Part shown: piece after piece, positions 35,432-43,847 of the stretch
How positions within the stretch are numbered: position 1 is the stretch's first letter
Layout of the letters: each line of letters opens with the position of its first letter
Origin: Thermococcus radiotolerans
GTDB lineage: Archaea > Methanobacteriota_B > Thermococci > Thermococcales > Thermococcaceae
Length of the DNA: 64,000 nt
Direction of reading: 5' to 3'
Assembly (NCBI RefSeq): GCF_002214565.1
Contig: NZ_CP015106.1
Coordinates: 1,302,001 to 1,366,000, forward strand
Translations under genes and position numbers: made by a program
The notes under the pieces: model-generated
The model's input: the letters and a program-made list of their open reading frames with translations, nothing else
What the model was told of the DNA's origin: nothing
Database searches by the model: none

Positions 35432-36721
35432 CTACACCAATCTGGCAATGCCGAGAACCCTCGGGGAATAAAAGGAGCCCTTTCTAACGATTTCGCGTCC
35501 GATTGCCCGGACTGAACGCAGGAACTGGAAGGCGTTTCCGACGAGCATGTTGTCCCTGAACGGAACCACCTCGCCGTTCTTAACAACGTAGCCCAGCTCA
35601 ACGGTCAGCGAGAAGTCCCCGCTCACGGGGTTGGCGGTGTGCTCACCGAAGACCTTCCTCACGACGATCCCCTCGAAGTCCCCAAGGTTCTCGTCACCTG
35701 GGGCCACCATCACGTTGCTCGTCCCTATGTGGGGGGTCGTCCTGAAGTCCCGGACAGCGTTCCCAGTGCTCCTCAAATTCAGGAAGCGGGCGTAGGTTTC
35801 GTCGAGGAGGAAGGAGCGTATTACGCCATCTTCGACCAGAAGGGTCCTCTCTCCGGGATTACCCTCCCCGTCGAAGGGGAAGCTTCCAACGCCCCCCGGA
35901 ACAGTTGCATCGTCAATGACCGTAAGTCCCTCGGGTGCGACCTCCTCACCGAGCCTGGAAAAGCGGCTCCTGCCGTGATAAACGCCGTCTCCGAAGAGGT
36001 TCTCGAGGAATATCCCCAGAACGGCGCGGAAGGCTTCGGGTTCAAGGAGAATCTCACCCGAGTGGGGCTCCATCTTCCCGGCGCGATAGCTGAGCTCGGC
36101 CTCCCCGATGGCAGAGAGGAGGGCGTTCTCAAGCTCCTCGAAGGGCTGGAGAGAACGGTAGGTCTGATAATACGAGCCCGAACCGGTTTTTCCATCCTTT
36201 TTCACAGCGTAGGCCGAGACGCTCATCCCGGTACCTTTGGCCTCGAGCCAGACTCCGTTGGAGTTCGCTATCCCGTAGGCGCTGACCGCGAGGGCCATCG
36301 ACCCCGATAGCGTGAGGGAATCGTCCCTCAGCTCGCGCATCCTGGCGGCGAACTCTCCCGCGAGGGAGTGGGCCTCCTCGAAGGGTATCTCATCTATCCT
36401 CCTGTCGTAGAGACTCCCAACGTGGGGCACCTTTGTCGGAGAGGGGAAGCCAACGAATGGCACCTCGCTAACCTTGGCGAGCTTTATCGTCCGCTTTACG
36501 AACTCCTCAAGCGTTTTCCTGTCGTAGTTCAGGCCGGTTACGTAGGAGAAGCCGAGCCGTCCTCTGTAGCCGACGCGCAGGCCTATGCCAGAATGGAACT
36601 TCCTCTGGGAGCGTTCGAGTCTCTCGCGCTCTATCCGGAAGGAGCCTCCCCTGCCCTTCTCCCAGTAGAGCTCCCACTCAACGTTCTCTCGCTCCAAGAT
36701 TTCGACGAGTTCCTCTATCAT
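35432..36721 (-). CDS. TldE/PmbA-family protein (modulator of TldD)
   Basis: The 429-residue partner of the TldD metalloprotease lacks the HExxxH zinc motif, as TldE/PmbA proteins do. It shares the fold: VTGLNYDRKTLEEFVKRTIKLAKVSEVPFVG, LSGSMALAVSAYGIANSNGVWLEAKGTGMS, SGEILLEPEAFRAVLG and the GxPGERTLLVEDGVI region. TldD/E complexes process short modified or unfolded peptides. The tldD gene lies 570 bases upstream on the same strand, separated by a ferritin-like gene. ATG 36721 is chosen (GGTG upstream); GTG 36727 is possible. Confidence 0.92.
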   Translation of the reverse strand: MIEELVEILERENVEWELYWEKGRGGSFRIERERLERSQRKFHSGIGLRVGYRGRLGFSYVTGLNYDRKTLEEFVKRTIKLAKVSEVPFVGFPSPTKVPHVGSLYDRRIDEIPFEEAHSLAGEFAARMRELRDDSLTLSGSMALAVSAYGIANSNGVWLEAKGTGMSVSAYAVKKDGKTGSGSYYQTYRSLQPFEELENALLSAIGEAELSYRAGKMEPHSGEILLEPEAFRAVLGIFLENLFGDGVYHGRSRFSRLGEEVAPEGLTVIDDATVPGGVGSFPFDGEGNPGERTLLVEDGVIRSFLLDETYARFLNLRSTGNAVRDFRTTPHIGTSNVMVAPGDENLGDFEGIVVRKVFGEHTANPVSGDFSLTVELGYVVKNGEVVPFRDNMLVGNAFQFLRSVRAIGREIVRKGSFYSPRVLGIARLV

Positions 36722-36764
36722 TGGCACCGAGAGAAGTTTGGATGGGAATTTAAAAGGTATTCGA

Positions 36765-37247
36765 CTACTTCTCCATGGCCTCGTAGAGTTTCAGAAGCTT
36801 TTCGTAGGCGGCCTCCTTCATCTCGGCCAGCCTTTTGAACAGCTCCGCCACCTCCTCGTCGCCGGACATCCTCTGGAGCTTCCGGTAGATATCCCTGCCT
36901 ATCGTTTCGGAGAGCATGGCAATTGCAAGGGCGTTTTCAAGCTCTTTGGTCTTCATCAGCTCTCTGCATACCGGCAGGGTATCCAGGGGCGGGGCGTTGA
37001 ACTCGAGGGGCTTCATGCCGGGATAGAGCTCCTCGAAGAGCTTCCTCAATTCCGCCGCATGCTTCCGCTTTTCCTTTGCCAGGTACCTAAACTCGTCAAC
37101 TAGGATGCCCTCAACTCGGCCGGCAAGCCATTCATAGGTTTCTGCACCGCATTCCTCGTTGCAGATGGCGTAGCTGAGGAGTTCGTAGCCGTTGAGGTTC
37201 TTGAGCAGCGTCTCAACATCTTGAATAATACCCACATCTATCGCCAT
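36765..37247 (-). CDS. Ferritin-like/rubrerythrin-type protein
   Basis: The 160-residue four-helix protein has likely metal ligands in NGYELLSYAICNEECGAETYEW, VDEFRYLAKEKRKHAAEL (E..E..H) and LAIAMLSETIGRDIYRKLQ. This is a ferritin-like/rubrerythrin core without the rubredoxin domain. The start is ATG 37247; the longer frame from 37400 runs inside tldD. It lies between tldD and tldE on the same strand, so a shared stress or peptide-maturation role is possible but inferred. Confidence 0.8.
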   Translation of the reverse strand: MAIDVGIIQDVETLLKNLNGYELLSYAICNEECGAETYEWLAGRVEGILVDEFRYLAKEKRKHAAELRKLFEELYPGMKPLEFNAPPLDTLPVCRELMKTKELENALAIAMLSETIGRDIYRKLQRMSGDEEVAELFKRLAEMKEAAYEKLLKLYEAMEK

Positions 37248-37290
37248 TTCACCCACCAAATGTAAAATTGAAGTTTGAAGTATATACGCT

Positions 37291-38652
37291 TTACCGCAGC
37301 CCACCAACGAGCGCCCTCGTGAGCACGTGCGGCCCGCCGTCGTCGACCGGCACCCACTGTCCCTTTCCACAGTAGCCGGGGAACTCGATCCTGAGGTCAT
37401 CCCCTATGGCGTGGATGTTCCGCAGGACGTCGAGGATTCTGCCGGAGAGGGCCACGTCCCTGACCTGCGCCTTGATTTCACCGTTCTCGATTAGGTAGCC
37501 CTCCTTGGCGCCGAAGGTGAAGGTGCCGTTGGCTGTGTCAACCTCTCCCCCCTTGTCCCCTACCATGTAGAGGCCGTTCTTGACCTCCTCGACCATCTCC
37601 TCGAAGGACCAGTCCCGGGGCTCGACGTAGGTGTTGCTCATCCTCACGAGGGGCTGGTAGTTGTAGCCCTGGGCACGGCCGTGGCCGTTCGGCTCGAGAC
37701 CGAGCAGGGCGCTCGTCTCGCGGTCGTTGAGGTAGTTCATCAGAACGCCGTTCTTTATTACCTCAACCCTCTTGGCCTTTATTCCCTCGTCGTCGTAAAC
37801 GTAAGAGCCGAATTTGCCGGGCAGGGTCGGGTCGTCAACGACGGTGAGCTCCTTCACCGCTATCCTCTCACCCAACCTTCCGGCGAGTATGCTATCGCCG
37901 TTCTTAACCGAATCAGCCTCGACGGCATGGCCCAAAGCCTCGTGGATGAAGACGCCGGTAAGCTCGGGATCCATTATCACCGGGAACTCTCCGGAAGGGG
38001 GCGACTGGGCGTGAAGGAGCGAGATTGCCTTTTCCTTCACGAAGGCAGTCCAGCGGTTCAGGTCTATCCCTTCAACGAGCTCCCAGCCCGCGGTGCCACC
38101 GAAGCTCTTCCAGTAGCTCTGCATCTCTCCGTTTTCCCTGGCGGTAACCGAGAAGCTCAGCCTCAGCCTCGGGACGACCGTCTCGATTTCGCTCCCGAGG
38201 GAGTTGAAGTAGAACCCCTCCTTGAGGCCATCACCGTAGTAGACGCTCCTGTTGGAGGCCCTCTCATCCCGGAGGAGTGAATCGATCTCCTTCACGAGGG
38301 CAAGCTTGTCCTCGACGTCCACGTCGAGAAAGCTCTTCTTCGGCCTTATTTCAGCCCTGTCCTTGATGGGGTCTCCGAGGTGAATCTTCGAATTGCCCTT
38401 TGAGAGCTTCGCTATCTTCATGGCGGTCTCTATGGCCTTTTCGGCGCGGCCCATGTCGTTGGCGCTTGAGAAGCCCCAAGCGCCGTTGAAGGCCCTGACC
38501 CCTATCCCCATTTCGGTGTTCATGGCAAGCTCTTCGAGCTGACCGTTCTGCATCGTGAGGTGGGAAGCGGTGACGCAGGTTATACGTATTTCATAATATG
38601 ATATACCGTAACGCTCCGCAAGCTCCTCGGCCCTTCGCATCAGTGCCTCCAT
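37291..38652 (-). CDS. tldD: TldD-family metallopeptidase
   Basis: The 453-residue catalytic subunit has the zinc motif FIHEALGHAVEADS (HExxxH) near residue 215 and further family segments (GIGVRAFNGAWGFSSAN, ELTVVDDPTLPGKFGSYVYDDEG, GRAQGYNYQPLVRMSNTYVEPRDWSFEEM). It cleaves small peptides together with TldE. The start is ATG 38652 (GGTGGGAGG directly upstream). The open frame to 38715 includes the promoter at 38682-38688 and is rejected. Confidence 0.94.
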   Translation of the reverse strand: MEALMRRAEELAERYGISYYEIRITCVTASHLTMQNGQLEELAMNTEMGIGVRAFNGAWGFSSANDMGRAEKAIETAMKIAKLSKGNSKIHLGDPIKDRAEIRPKKSFLDVDVEDKLALVKEIDSLLRDERASNRSVYYGDGLKEGFYFNSLGSEIETVVPRLRLSFSVTARENGEMQSYWKSFGGTAGWELVEGIDLNRWTAFVKEKAISLLHAQSPPSGEFPVIMDPELTGVFIHEALGHAVEADSVKNGDSILAGRLGERIAVKELTVVDDPTLPGKFGSYVYDDEGIKAKRVEVIKNGVLMNYLNDRETSALLGLEPNGHGRAQGYNYQPLVRMSNTYVEPRDWSFEEMVEEVKNGLYMVGDKGGEVDTANGTFTFGAKEGYLIENGEIKAQVRDVALSGRILDVLRNIHAIGDDLRIEFPGYCGKGQWVPVDDGGPHVLTRALVGGLR

Positions 38653-38681
38653 CCTCCCACCGGGGAACATAAAAGGAGTAG

Positions 38682-38688
38682 CGTTTAT
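38682..38688. promoter_or_regulatory. Shared bidirectional TATA box
   Basis: TTTATAT reads as a TATA box on the plus strand and ATATAAAC on the minus strand. It is about 33 bases from the tldD ATG and about 50 from the regulator ATG at 38735. One box may serve both divergent genes. Confidence 0.4.
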
Positions 38689-38705
38689 ATGACTTCCCAT
38701 AGAGG

Positions 38706-38717
38706 GATGAACCACAA
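38706..38717 (+). repeat. GATGAACCACAA motif, copy 1
   Basis: This 12-base motif lies near the predicted transcription start of the two-winged-helix regulator. An identical copy is at 41865-41876, just upstream of the TATA box of the secreted Lon-like protease. Downstream bases also resemble each other (AGGGTTTAAG and ACCCTTTATTAAG). Confidence 0.35.
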
Positions 38718-38734
38718 GGGTTTAAGTGTTGGGT

Positions 38735-39244
38735 ATGGAGAGGCGTAGTGAGATACTCCACCACATCCAGGGCAAACCGGGAATAACATTCCGGGAGCTT
38801 GCAAGGGAGCTGGGAATAGGGATAGGGGACCTCCAGTACCACCTCTACCGGCTGGAGAAAGAGGGGAAGGTGTTTTCAAGGAAAATCGGAAAGAGGCGCT
38901 ATCTCTTCCCTGCAGACTTTGAGGAGAAGGCACAGAGGCTGCTGATAGCCATCTCAACGGAGACCCGAAGGAGAATCCTCCTGCTCCTCATGGAGGGGCC
39001 CCTGACCCAGAGCGAGATAGCCAAGAGACTCGGTCTCAGCCAGCCCACCGTGAGCTACCACATAGGGGAGCTCGTGAAGCTCGGCATTGTGGATGCCCGA
39101 AAAGAGGGAAAGAGCGTGACGTACAACCTCTCCTACGACCCGAGGATAATAGCGCGCGTTATAAGGGAGTACAGGCCCAGCCTCTGGGAGAAGCTGGCGG
39201 ACAACCTGATAGACATGCTCACTGGCATGGGTGATGAAGAATGA
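38735..39244 (+). CDS. Two-winged-helix ArsR-like transcription regulator
   Basis: The 169-residue product has two tandem winged-helix domains. The first spans residues 5-60 (HHIQGKPGITFRELARELGIGIGDLQYHLYRLEKEGKVFSRKIG). The second spans about 75-135 (LLLLMEGPLTQSEIAKRLGLSQPTVSYHIGELVKLGIVDARKEGKSVTYNL). Such archaeal regulators often accompany a small membrane protein, which here overlaps its 3' end. No metal-site cysteines are seen. ATG 38735 is preferred to GTG 38726. Confidence 0.88.
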   Translation: MERRSEILHHIQGKPGITFRELARELGIGIGDLQYHLYRLEKEGKVFSRKIGKRRYLFPADFEEKAQRLLIAISTETRRRILLLLMEGPLTQSEIAKRLGLSQPTVSYHIGELVKLGIVDARKEGKSVTYNLSYDPRIIARVIREYRPSLWEKLADNLIDMLTGMGDEE

Positions 39245-39495
39245 TGGAGACCCTGCTAACACTCGTAACGTTACTGCTCGCCCTCGCACTGGCGGGTATA
39301 TCCTACATAGCATACAGGAAGAGCCATTTGAGGGCAACGCTCTACCTGCTTATAGCGTTCTTGCTGCTGGTAATAAAAAAGGCGATAGAGGCACTACATT
39401 TGGCGGCATGGATAGAAAGGGATGTGAGCATAGCCGTGGGAGTGCTCGAGATCCTCGTCCTCCTACTATTCATAATGGCCCTCTGGAAGCGCTAA
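39241..39495 (+). CDS. Small three-helix membrane protein (DUF7521-like)
   Basis: The 84-residue protein has helices LLTLVTLLLALALAGISYIAY, ATLYLLIAFLLLVIKKAIE and VGVLEILVLLLFIMALW. The start overlaps the regulator's stop (ATGATGG). In haloarchaea and thermococci a protein of this layout commonly follows an ArsR-like gene and may sense membrane state for it. That pairing is known; the mechanism is not. Confidence 0.75.
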   Translation: MMETLLTLVTLLLALALAGISYIAYRKSHLRATLYLLIAFLLLVIKKAIEALHLAAWIERDVSIAVGVLEILVLLLFIMALWKR

Positions 39496-39941
39496 CGGAC
39501 TATCATCACCGGGGGCTCTATCGAGCCCACGACCTCCTCAAGGAGGCTCCCTATCCTCGTTTTTCCGCTCCTTCCGTATGCACCCATGACAACCAGGGTG
39601 TAGTGGCCCGAGTTGGCCTCCTCGAGTATCCTCTCCTTGGCCGCGCCCTCAACTATCTTAAGGGAGCAGTTCACGCCTTCCTCGTGACACTTCTCCAGGA
39701 GGTTAGACATTATCCCCTTGATGCTTCTCTTCATGTCCTTCCATATTTCCTCCTCGAACTTCTGAAGCTCCCCAAGGTTTTCGCTGACCATCCCCAGGTT
39801 GAAGGCCATGGCCTTGGCTTCCCTCCTGTCGAGAACCGAGAAGAGTATCACCTTTCCCCTTTTCCGCTTAGCCACGGCTATCGCGTGCAGAGCAGCCTTC
39901 TGGCTCCACTTTGAGCCATCAATGAGCACGAGTATCCTCAT
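39492..39941 (-). CDS. Universal stress protein (UspA domain)
   Basis: The 149-residue UspA-fold protein has ILVLIDGSKWSQKAALHAIAVAK at the N-terminus. The ATP-binding motif near the C-terminus is VVMGAYGRSGKTRIGSLLEEVVGS (GxxG-N9-GS pattern nearly complete). It starts 3 bases after the permease gene and is the third gene of a Usp-permease-Usp operon. Likely cytosolic and possibly a regulator of the transporter. Confidence 0.88.
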   Translation of the reverse strand: MRILVLIDGSKWSQKAALHAIAVAKRKRGKVILFSVLDRREAKAMAFNLGMVSENLGELQKFEEEIWKDMKRSIKGIMSNLLEKCHEEGVNCSLKIVEGAAKERILEEANSGHYTLVVMGAYGRSGKTRIGSLLEEVVGSIEPPVMIVR

Positions 39942-39944
39942 CCA

Positions 39945-41237
39945 TCACACCCCTACGTACCTTATCCAGATCAGCCCCAGCCCAATGGCAACCGTGACGA
40001 ACATTATGACCATTCCTACTTTCAGGAAGTCCATAAACGTTATCCGAACTCCCTCCCTGCCGGCAATACCGAGGACAACAACGTTGGCACTCGCACCTAT
40101 GGCTGTCCCGTTGCCACCAAGGCACGCTCCGAGCGAGAGGGCCCACCAGAGCGGGTAAACGTTCATAGAACTCCCCATCGCCTTTATGAGCGGTATCATC
40201 GCTGCGGTGAGGGGGATATTGTCCACTATCGCGGATGAGATTGCTGAGAACCATGTTATTATAATCAACGCCTCACCGGTGCTTCCTATGTAACCCAGTA
40301 TCCAGCGGGCAACCTGATCGATGATGCCCGTCTCCACGAGTGCCCCAACCAGTATGAAGAGGCCCATGAAGAAGAATATCGCCGTCCACTCGACCTTTTC
40401 GAGTATCTCCTCAGGGTCCATCCTGCTCCACAGGAGGAGAACGGAGGCGCCGGTGAGGGCGACGACGGCCGGCTCAATCCCGAGCCTGTCGTGGATGAAA
40501 AAGAGCATGACGACCCCGATTATGACCGCCACGGATTTTTTAAAGAGGGAGTAGTCCCTTATGGCCTCGTCCTCATCGAGCTCGCCAAGGGTTGAGAGTA
40601 TTCTGTCCCTCTTGGCGTCGCTAATCTTCATCGCCTTCCGGTAAACCAGGTAGATTATACCGAGGGATGTGAAGAGGTCCACGAGCGCTATCGGACCCAT
40701 GTTGAGGAGAAACTCGTTGAAGCTCAGCCCGGCGGCGGAGCCTATCATTATGTTGGGCGGGTCGCCGATGAGGGTGGCAGCCCCACCAATATTGGAGGCG
40801 AAGACCTCCGACAGGAGAAACGGAACGGGGTTGATGTCCATGAGACGGGTTATGTAAAGGAGCATCGGCGTCAGAAGCAGAACGGTTGTAACGTTGTCGA
40901 GAACCGAGCTTATGAGGGCAGTAACGACGGCGAACAGCAGGAGAACCTTCATGGGGCTCCCCTTGGCAAACTTGGCAGTTTTTATGGCTATAAACTCGAA
41001 GAGACCGCTCTCCTTGGCGGTGTTGACGATTATCATCATGCCGATGAGAAGGAAGAGCGTGTCGAGATCGAGGTGCTCGGGGAGCGCCTCCCACGGCACT
41101 ATGCCGAGGAGCAGCACCACTGCCGCACCGAAGAGAGCCGCGACGGTTCTGTGAACCCTCTCGCTGATTATCATGGCGTAGGTTACCAGGAACACTGCAA
41201 CGGCAATCCCTGCCACGATGGTCTGCTCCATGCTCAT
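39945..41237 (-). CDS. ArsB/NhaD-type ion transporter permease
   Basis: The 430-residue membrane protein is of the ion transporter superfamily (ArsB, NhaD, Na+/dicarboxylate). It has about eleven helices. Conserved patches are LDTLFLLIGMMIIVNTAKESGLFEFIAIKTAK, SSVLDNVTTVLLLTPM, EVFASNIGGAATLIGDPPNIMIGSAAG, IVDNIPLTAAMIPLIKAMG and SLGACLGGNGTAIGASANVVVLGIAGREG. Substrate could be arsenite, sodium/proton or an organic anion. It is flanked by two UspA-fold genes in one operon. Start ATG 41237 (AGGTG upstream). Confidence 0.9.
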   Translation of the reverse strand: MSMEQTIVAGIAVAVFLVTYAMIISERVHRTVAALFGAAVVLLLGIVPWEALPEHLDLDTLFLLIGMMIIVNTAKESGLFEFIAIKTAKFAKGSPMKVLLLFAVVTALISSVLDNVTTVLLLTPMLLYITRLMDINPVPFLLSEVFASNIGGAATLIGDPPNIMIGSAAGLSFNEFLLNMGPIALVDLFTSLGIIYLVYRKAMKISDAKRDRILSTLGELDEDEAIRDYSLFKKSVAVIIGVVMLFFIHDRLGIEPAVVALTGASVLLLWSRMDPEEILEKVEWTAIFFFMGLFILVGALVETGIIDQVARWILGYIGSTGEALIIITWFSAISSAIVDNIPLTAAMIPLIKAMGSSMNVYPLWWALSLGACLGGNGTAIGASANVVVLGIAGREGVRITFMDFLKVGMVIMFVTVAIGLGLIWIRYVGV

Positions 41238-41244
41238 CACACAC

Positions 41245-41796
41245 CTAATAGATTATAACAGGACTCTCAAGATGCTGGACTATCTTCAGAACGACTGGGC
41301 TCACGGGGGACGTCTTAGTGACCTCCGAGCCGTAGCTCCGGGACACGACGAGGAGGTCAAAGTTCTCGTTCTCCATGAGTCTTATGACGTCGTCACCCTT
41401 GCTCCCCATGAAGTGCCTCCGCTCGACTCTGAGACCCAGTTCCTCAAGTCTTGGGGCTATTTTAAGAACAAGGGCCCTAGCAAATTCCATTTTGGCATTT
41501 CTAAGCTTTTCGGCCTCCTCCCTGCCAAGGGTCTGTTCAATGAGCGCCAGCGTCCGCTTCTCCGAAATGTAAACGAGCGTCACGGACGCGCCGCTGTAGG
41601 CGCTCAGCGTGTCGTAGAGCTCCTCAGGTATCTCACCGGAGAACCTATCGATGGGGATCAGAATTGAACGGATCTCTGGAAGAACGAACTCCTCTGGGAG
41701 GAGGAGAAATTCCCTGTAGCGCTTGGCTATCTTCTCGTATCTTTCACCGGCAATATACCGAAACTTTCTCTGTATCAGCCTGCTGAATACGTCCAT
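41245..41796 (-). CDS. Divergent UspA-fold protein, first gene of operon
   Basis: The 183-residue product has a charged helical N-terminus (RLIQRKFRYIAGERYEKIAKRYREFLL) of about 45 residues, then a Usp fold (SILIPIDRFSGEIPEELYDTLSAYSGASVTLVYISEKR...FDLLVVSRSYGSEV). The glycine motif for ATP is missing (SRSYGSEVTKTSPVSPVV), so it probably does not bind ATP. A minus-strand TATA box (CTTATATAT, about 41829-41837) precedes it. It ends 8 bases before the permease start. Confidence 0.82.
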   Translation of the reverse strand: MDVFSRLIQRKFRYIAGERYEKIAKRYREFLLLPEEFVLPEIRSILIPIDRFSGEIPEELYDTLSAYSGASVTLVYISEKRTLALIEQTLGREEAEKLRNAKMEFARALVLKIAPRLEELGLRVERRHFMGSKGDDVIRLMENENFDLLVVSRSYGSEVTKTSPVSPVVLKIVQHLESPVIIY

Positions 41797-41864
41797 TCCC
41801 CTCCCCCCTTTGAGGGGTCGCTGGATGATATATAAGGATTTTGTTACAGTCTTCTAATTAAAGA

Positions 41865-41876
41865 GATGAACCACAA
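41865..41876 (+). repeat. GATGAACCACAA motif, copy 2
   Basis: This copy is identical to 38706-38717. It sits directly upstream of a TATA-like CCTTTATTAAG (41879-41889) for the Lon-like protease gene, in the position of a BRE or activator site. Confidence 0.35.
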
Positions 41877-41918
41877 ACCCTTTATTAAGCCCAAATAGAG
41901 GTAGATAGGGGTGAGAAA

Positions 41919-43847
41919 ATGAAAAGGGCACTTGTACCACTGCTGATAATCATGCTTCTGCTCCCCTTTGCATCCTTTGCCACCGCTGAATGCCCCAGCG
42001 AAGGCCACACGGTAGTGCTGAAGGCACCGGCCGTCTCAAGGACAGCCAGCGGGGAGCTGATAGGTGTTGCCACGGATTTCGTCATCACAGTCGCACCGGG
42101 GACCGGTCACGTTTACGTCGAGACGTGGCCCCTCGCAGAGGTTGACATGCAGGCGAGTGCCAGATTGGCCGCCCAGATAGCGGGTAAGGTTCTCGGGGTA
42201 GATATGAGCAAGTACGATGTTTTCATCCATATTAAGGCCGATTCCCCGATAATCGGCGGCCCCTCCGCGGGAGGGACCATGACCGTCGGAATCATCGCGG
42301 CCCTTGAGGGGTGGAAGGTCAACCCCAAGGTTATGATGACCGGGATGATAAACCCGGACGGCACCATAGGGCCCGTAGGAGGAATCCTGGAGAAGGCCTC
42401 TGCAGCCCACGACGTCGGAGCGCAGCTCTTTCTGATTCCCCAGGGACAGCGCATCCAGTACGTTCAGGAGACCCAGAAAAAGGAGATTGGCGGCATAGTC
42501 GAGATAAACACTCAGACGAAGAAGGTTGACGTCGTTGACTACGCCAAGGAGCGCTGGGGACTGACGGTCATCGAAATCAAGGACATCTACAACGCCGTCT
42601 ACTACTTCACCGGCCACAAGATACCCAGGCCGGAGGCGCCCGCGTACATAAAGATAGACACCTCCTTCCTCAAGGACGATGCGCTCAAGGACTACGACAA
42701 CACAACGGCCTACTACCAGGCCACCCTTGAGAAGCTCAAGAAGAGCGACGTCAACTACGCCACATACACGACCCTCATGGAGGCCCTAAACGAGGCCCAG
42801 GCGGTGCTCAACCAGTCGAAGCAGAGCCTCGACGACGGGATGTACTACACGACGATGAGCAAGGACTTCCAGGCGAGGATAATAATAAGGCACGTGGACT
42901 GGTACCTGGGCGTGAAGTCGGAGGAGGACGTCCAGAGAATCCTGAGGACAACTGGGTCGGAGATAAACGCCTCGGAGCGGAGGGTGTCTAACATCACGAT
43001 ACGAGGCACGACGATGCTCCAGGCAGTTGCGGCCGCCGAGGAGAGGGTGGAGCAGGCCAAGGAGTTGCTGGACGAAGCCTGGAAGTACTACTACACCGGT
43101 GACTACTGGGACGCCGTTGGCGATGCGGCCTACGCCTACGAGAGGGCAAAGACAGCGGTCTTCTGGGCGAGTCTCGGCGAGAGGTTCGCGACCGGCGACG
43201 TGATAGGCAAAGACGTGGTCAAGGCCACAGCGAGGGACTACATAGACGAGTCCAACCTCATAGTGACCTACATAGAGTCGATGTACGGCACCGTTGGGGG
43301 CGACCTAAGTCAGAGCATCCAGCAGGCGGAGCAGTACTACGAGGACGGCAAGTACTCTGCGGCGCTCTTCACGGCGATGGAGGCGCGCGTGAGGGCGCAG
43401 GTCTTCCTCGATACGCTGGGAATAGACAACCAGACTGTCCTCAAGGACAAGCTGGCGGGAATGAAGGAGGGCGCTAAGGTGGCCATTGCGATGGCCCAGA
43501 ACCAGGGCATAACGCCCGTGCTGGCCATAGCATACTACGAGTTCGCGGAGAGCTACGAGCAGAGCGCCGAGGAGAACGGCAGCATGGAGGACCTCCAGAC
43601 GGCCATGATATTCTACCAGTACGCCAGGGAAACCGCCAATCTGTTCCTCAGCAAACCGGCCCAGTCCGTACCGGCGGCCAACACAACGGCAACCGACGTT
43701 CCTCAGATAGTCATCCCAACACCATCATCCGCCGAGACTTCGACGAGCACCCCCGGCGACTCCTCTGAGAGAATCCCCGAGACGGCGATAATCCTGATAG
43801 CCGTCGGCGCGTTCCTCGTCGGTGCAGCGGTGGGCAAGAAACTATGA
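41919..43847 (+). CDS. Secreted Lon-like (S16) serine protease
   Basis: The 642-residue product has a signal peptide (ALVPLLIIMLLLPFASFATA). A Lon-type protease domain at about 30-210 carries the catalytic dyad Ser116 (IIGGPSAGGTM) and Lys159 (GPVGGILEKAS). A long helical domain with a TPR/coiled-coil flavour follows (about 230-590). A Ser/Thr-rich linker and a C-terminal membrane helix (TAIILIAVGAFLVGAAVG) close it. There is no ATPase domain, so unlike archaeal LonB this would be an ATP-independent protease tethered outside the membrane. Standalone S16 domains of this type are known; the target is not. Confidence 0.87.
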   Translation: MKRALVPLLIIMLLLPFASFATAECPSEGHTVVLKAPAVSRTASGELIGVATDFVITVAPGTGHVYVETWPLAEVDMQASARLAAQIAGKVLGVDMSKYDVFIHIKADSPIIGGPSAGGTMTVGIIAALEGWKVNPKVMMTGMINPDGTIGPVGGILEKASAAHDVGAQLFLIPQGQRIQYVQETQKKEIGGIVEINTQTKKVDVVDYAKERWGLTVIEIKDIYNAVYYFTGHKIPRPEAPAYIKIDTSFLKDDALKDYDNTTAYYQATLEKLKKSDVNYATYTTLMEALNEAQAVLNQSKQSLDDGMYYTTMSKDFQARIIIRHVDWYLGVKSEEDVQRILRTTGSEINASERRVSNITIRGTTMLQAVAAAEERVEQAKELLDEAWKYYYTGDYWDAVGDAAYAYERAKTAVFWASLGERFATGDVIGKDVVKATARDYIDESNLIVTYIESMYGTVGGDLSQSIQQAEQYYEDGKYSAALFTAMEARVRAQVFLDTLGIDNQTVLKDKLAGMKEGAKVAIAMAQNQGITPVLAIAYYEFAESYEQSAEENGSMEDLQTAMIFYQYARETANLFLSKPAQSVPAANTTATDVPQIVIPTPSSAETSTSTPGDSSERIPETAIILIAVGAFLVGAAVGKKL

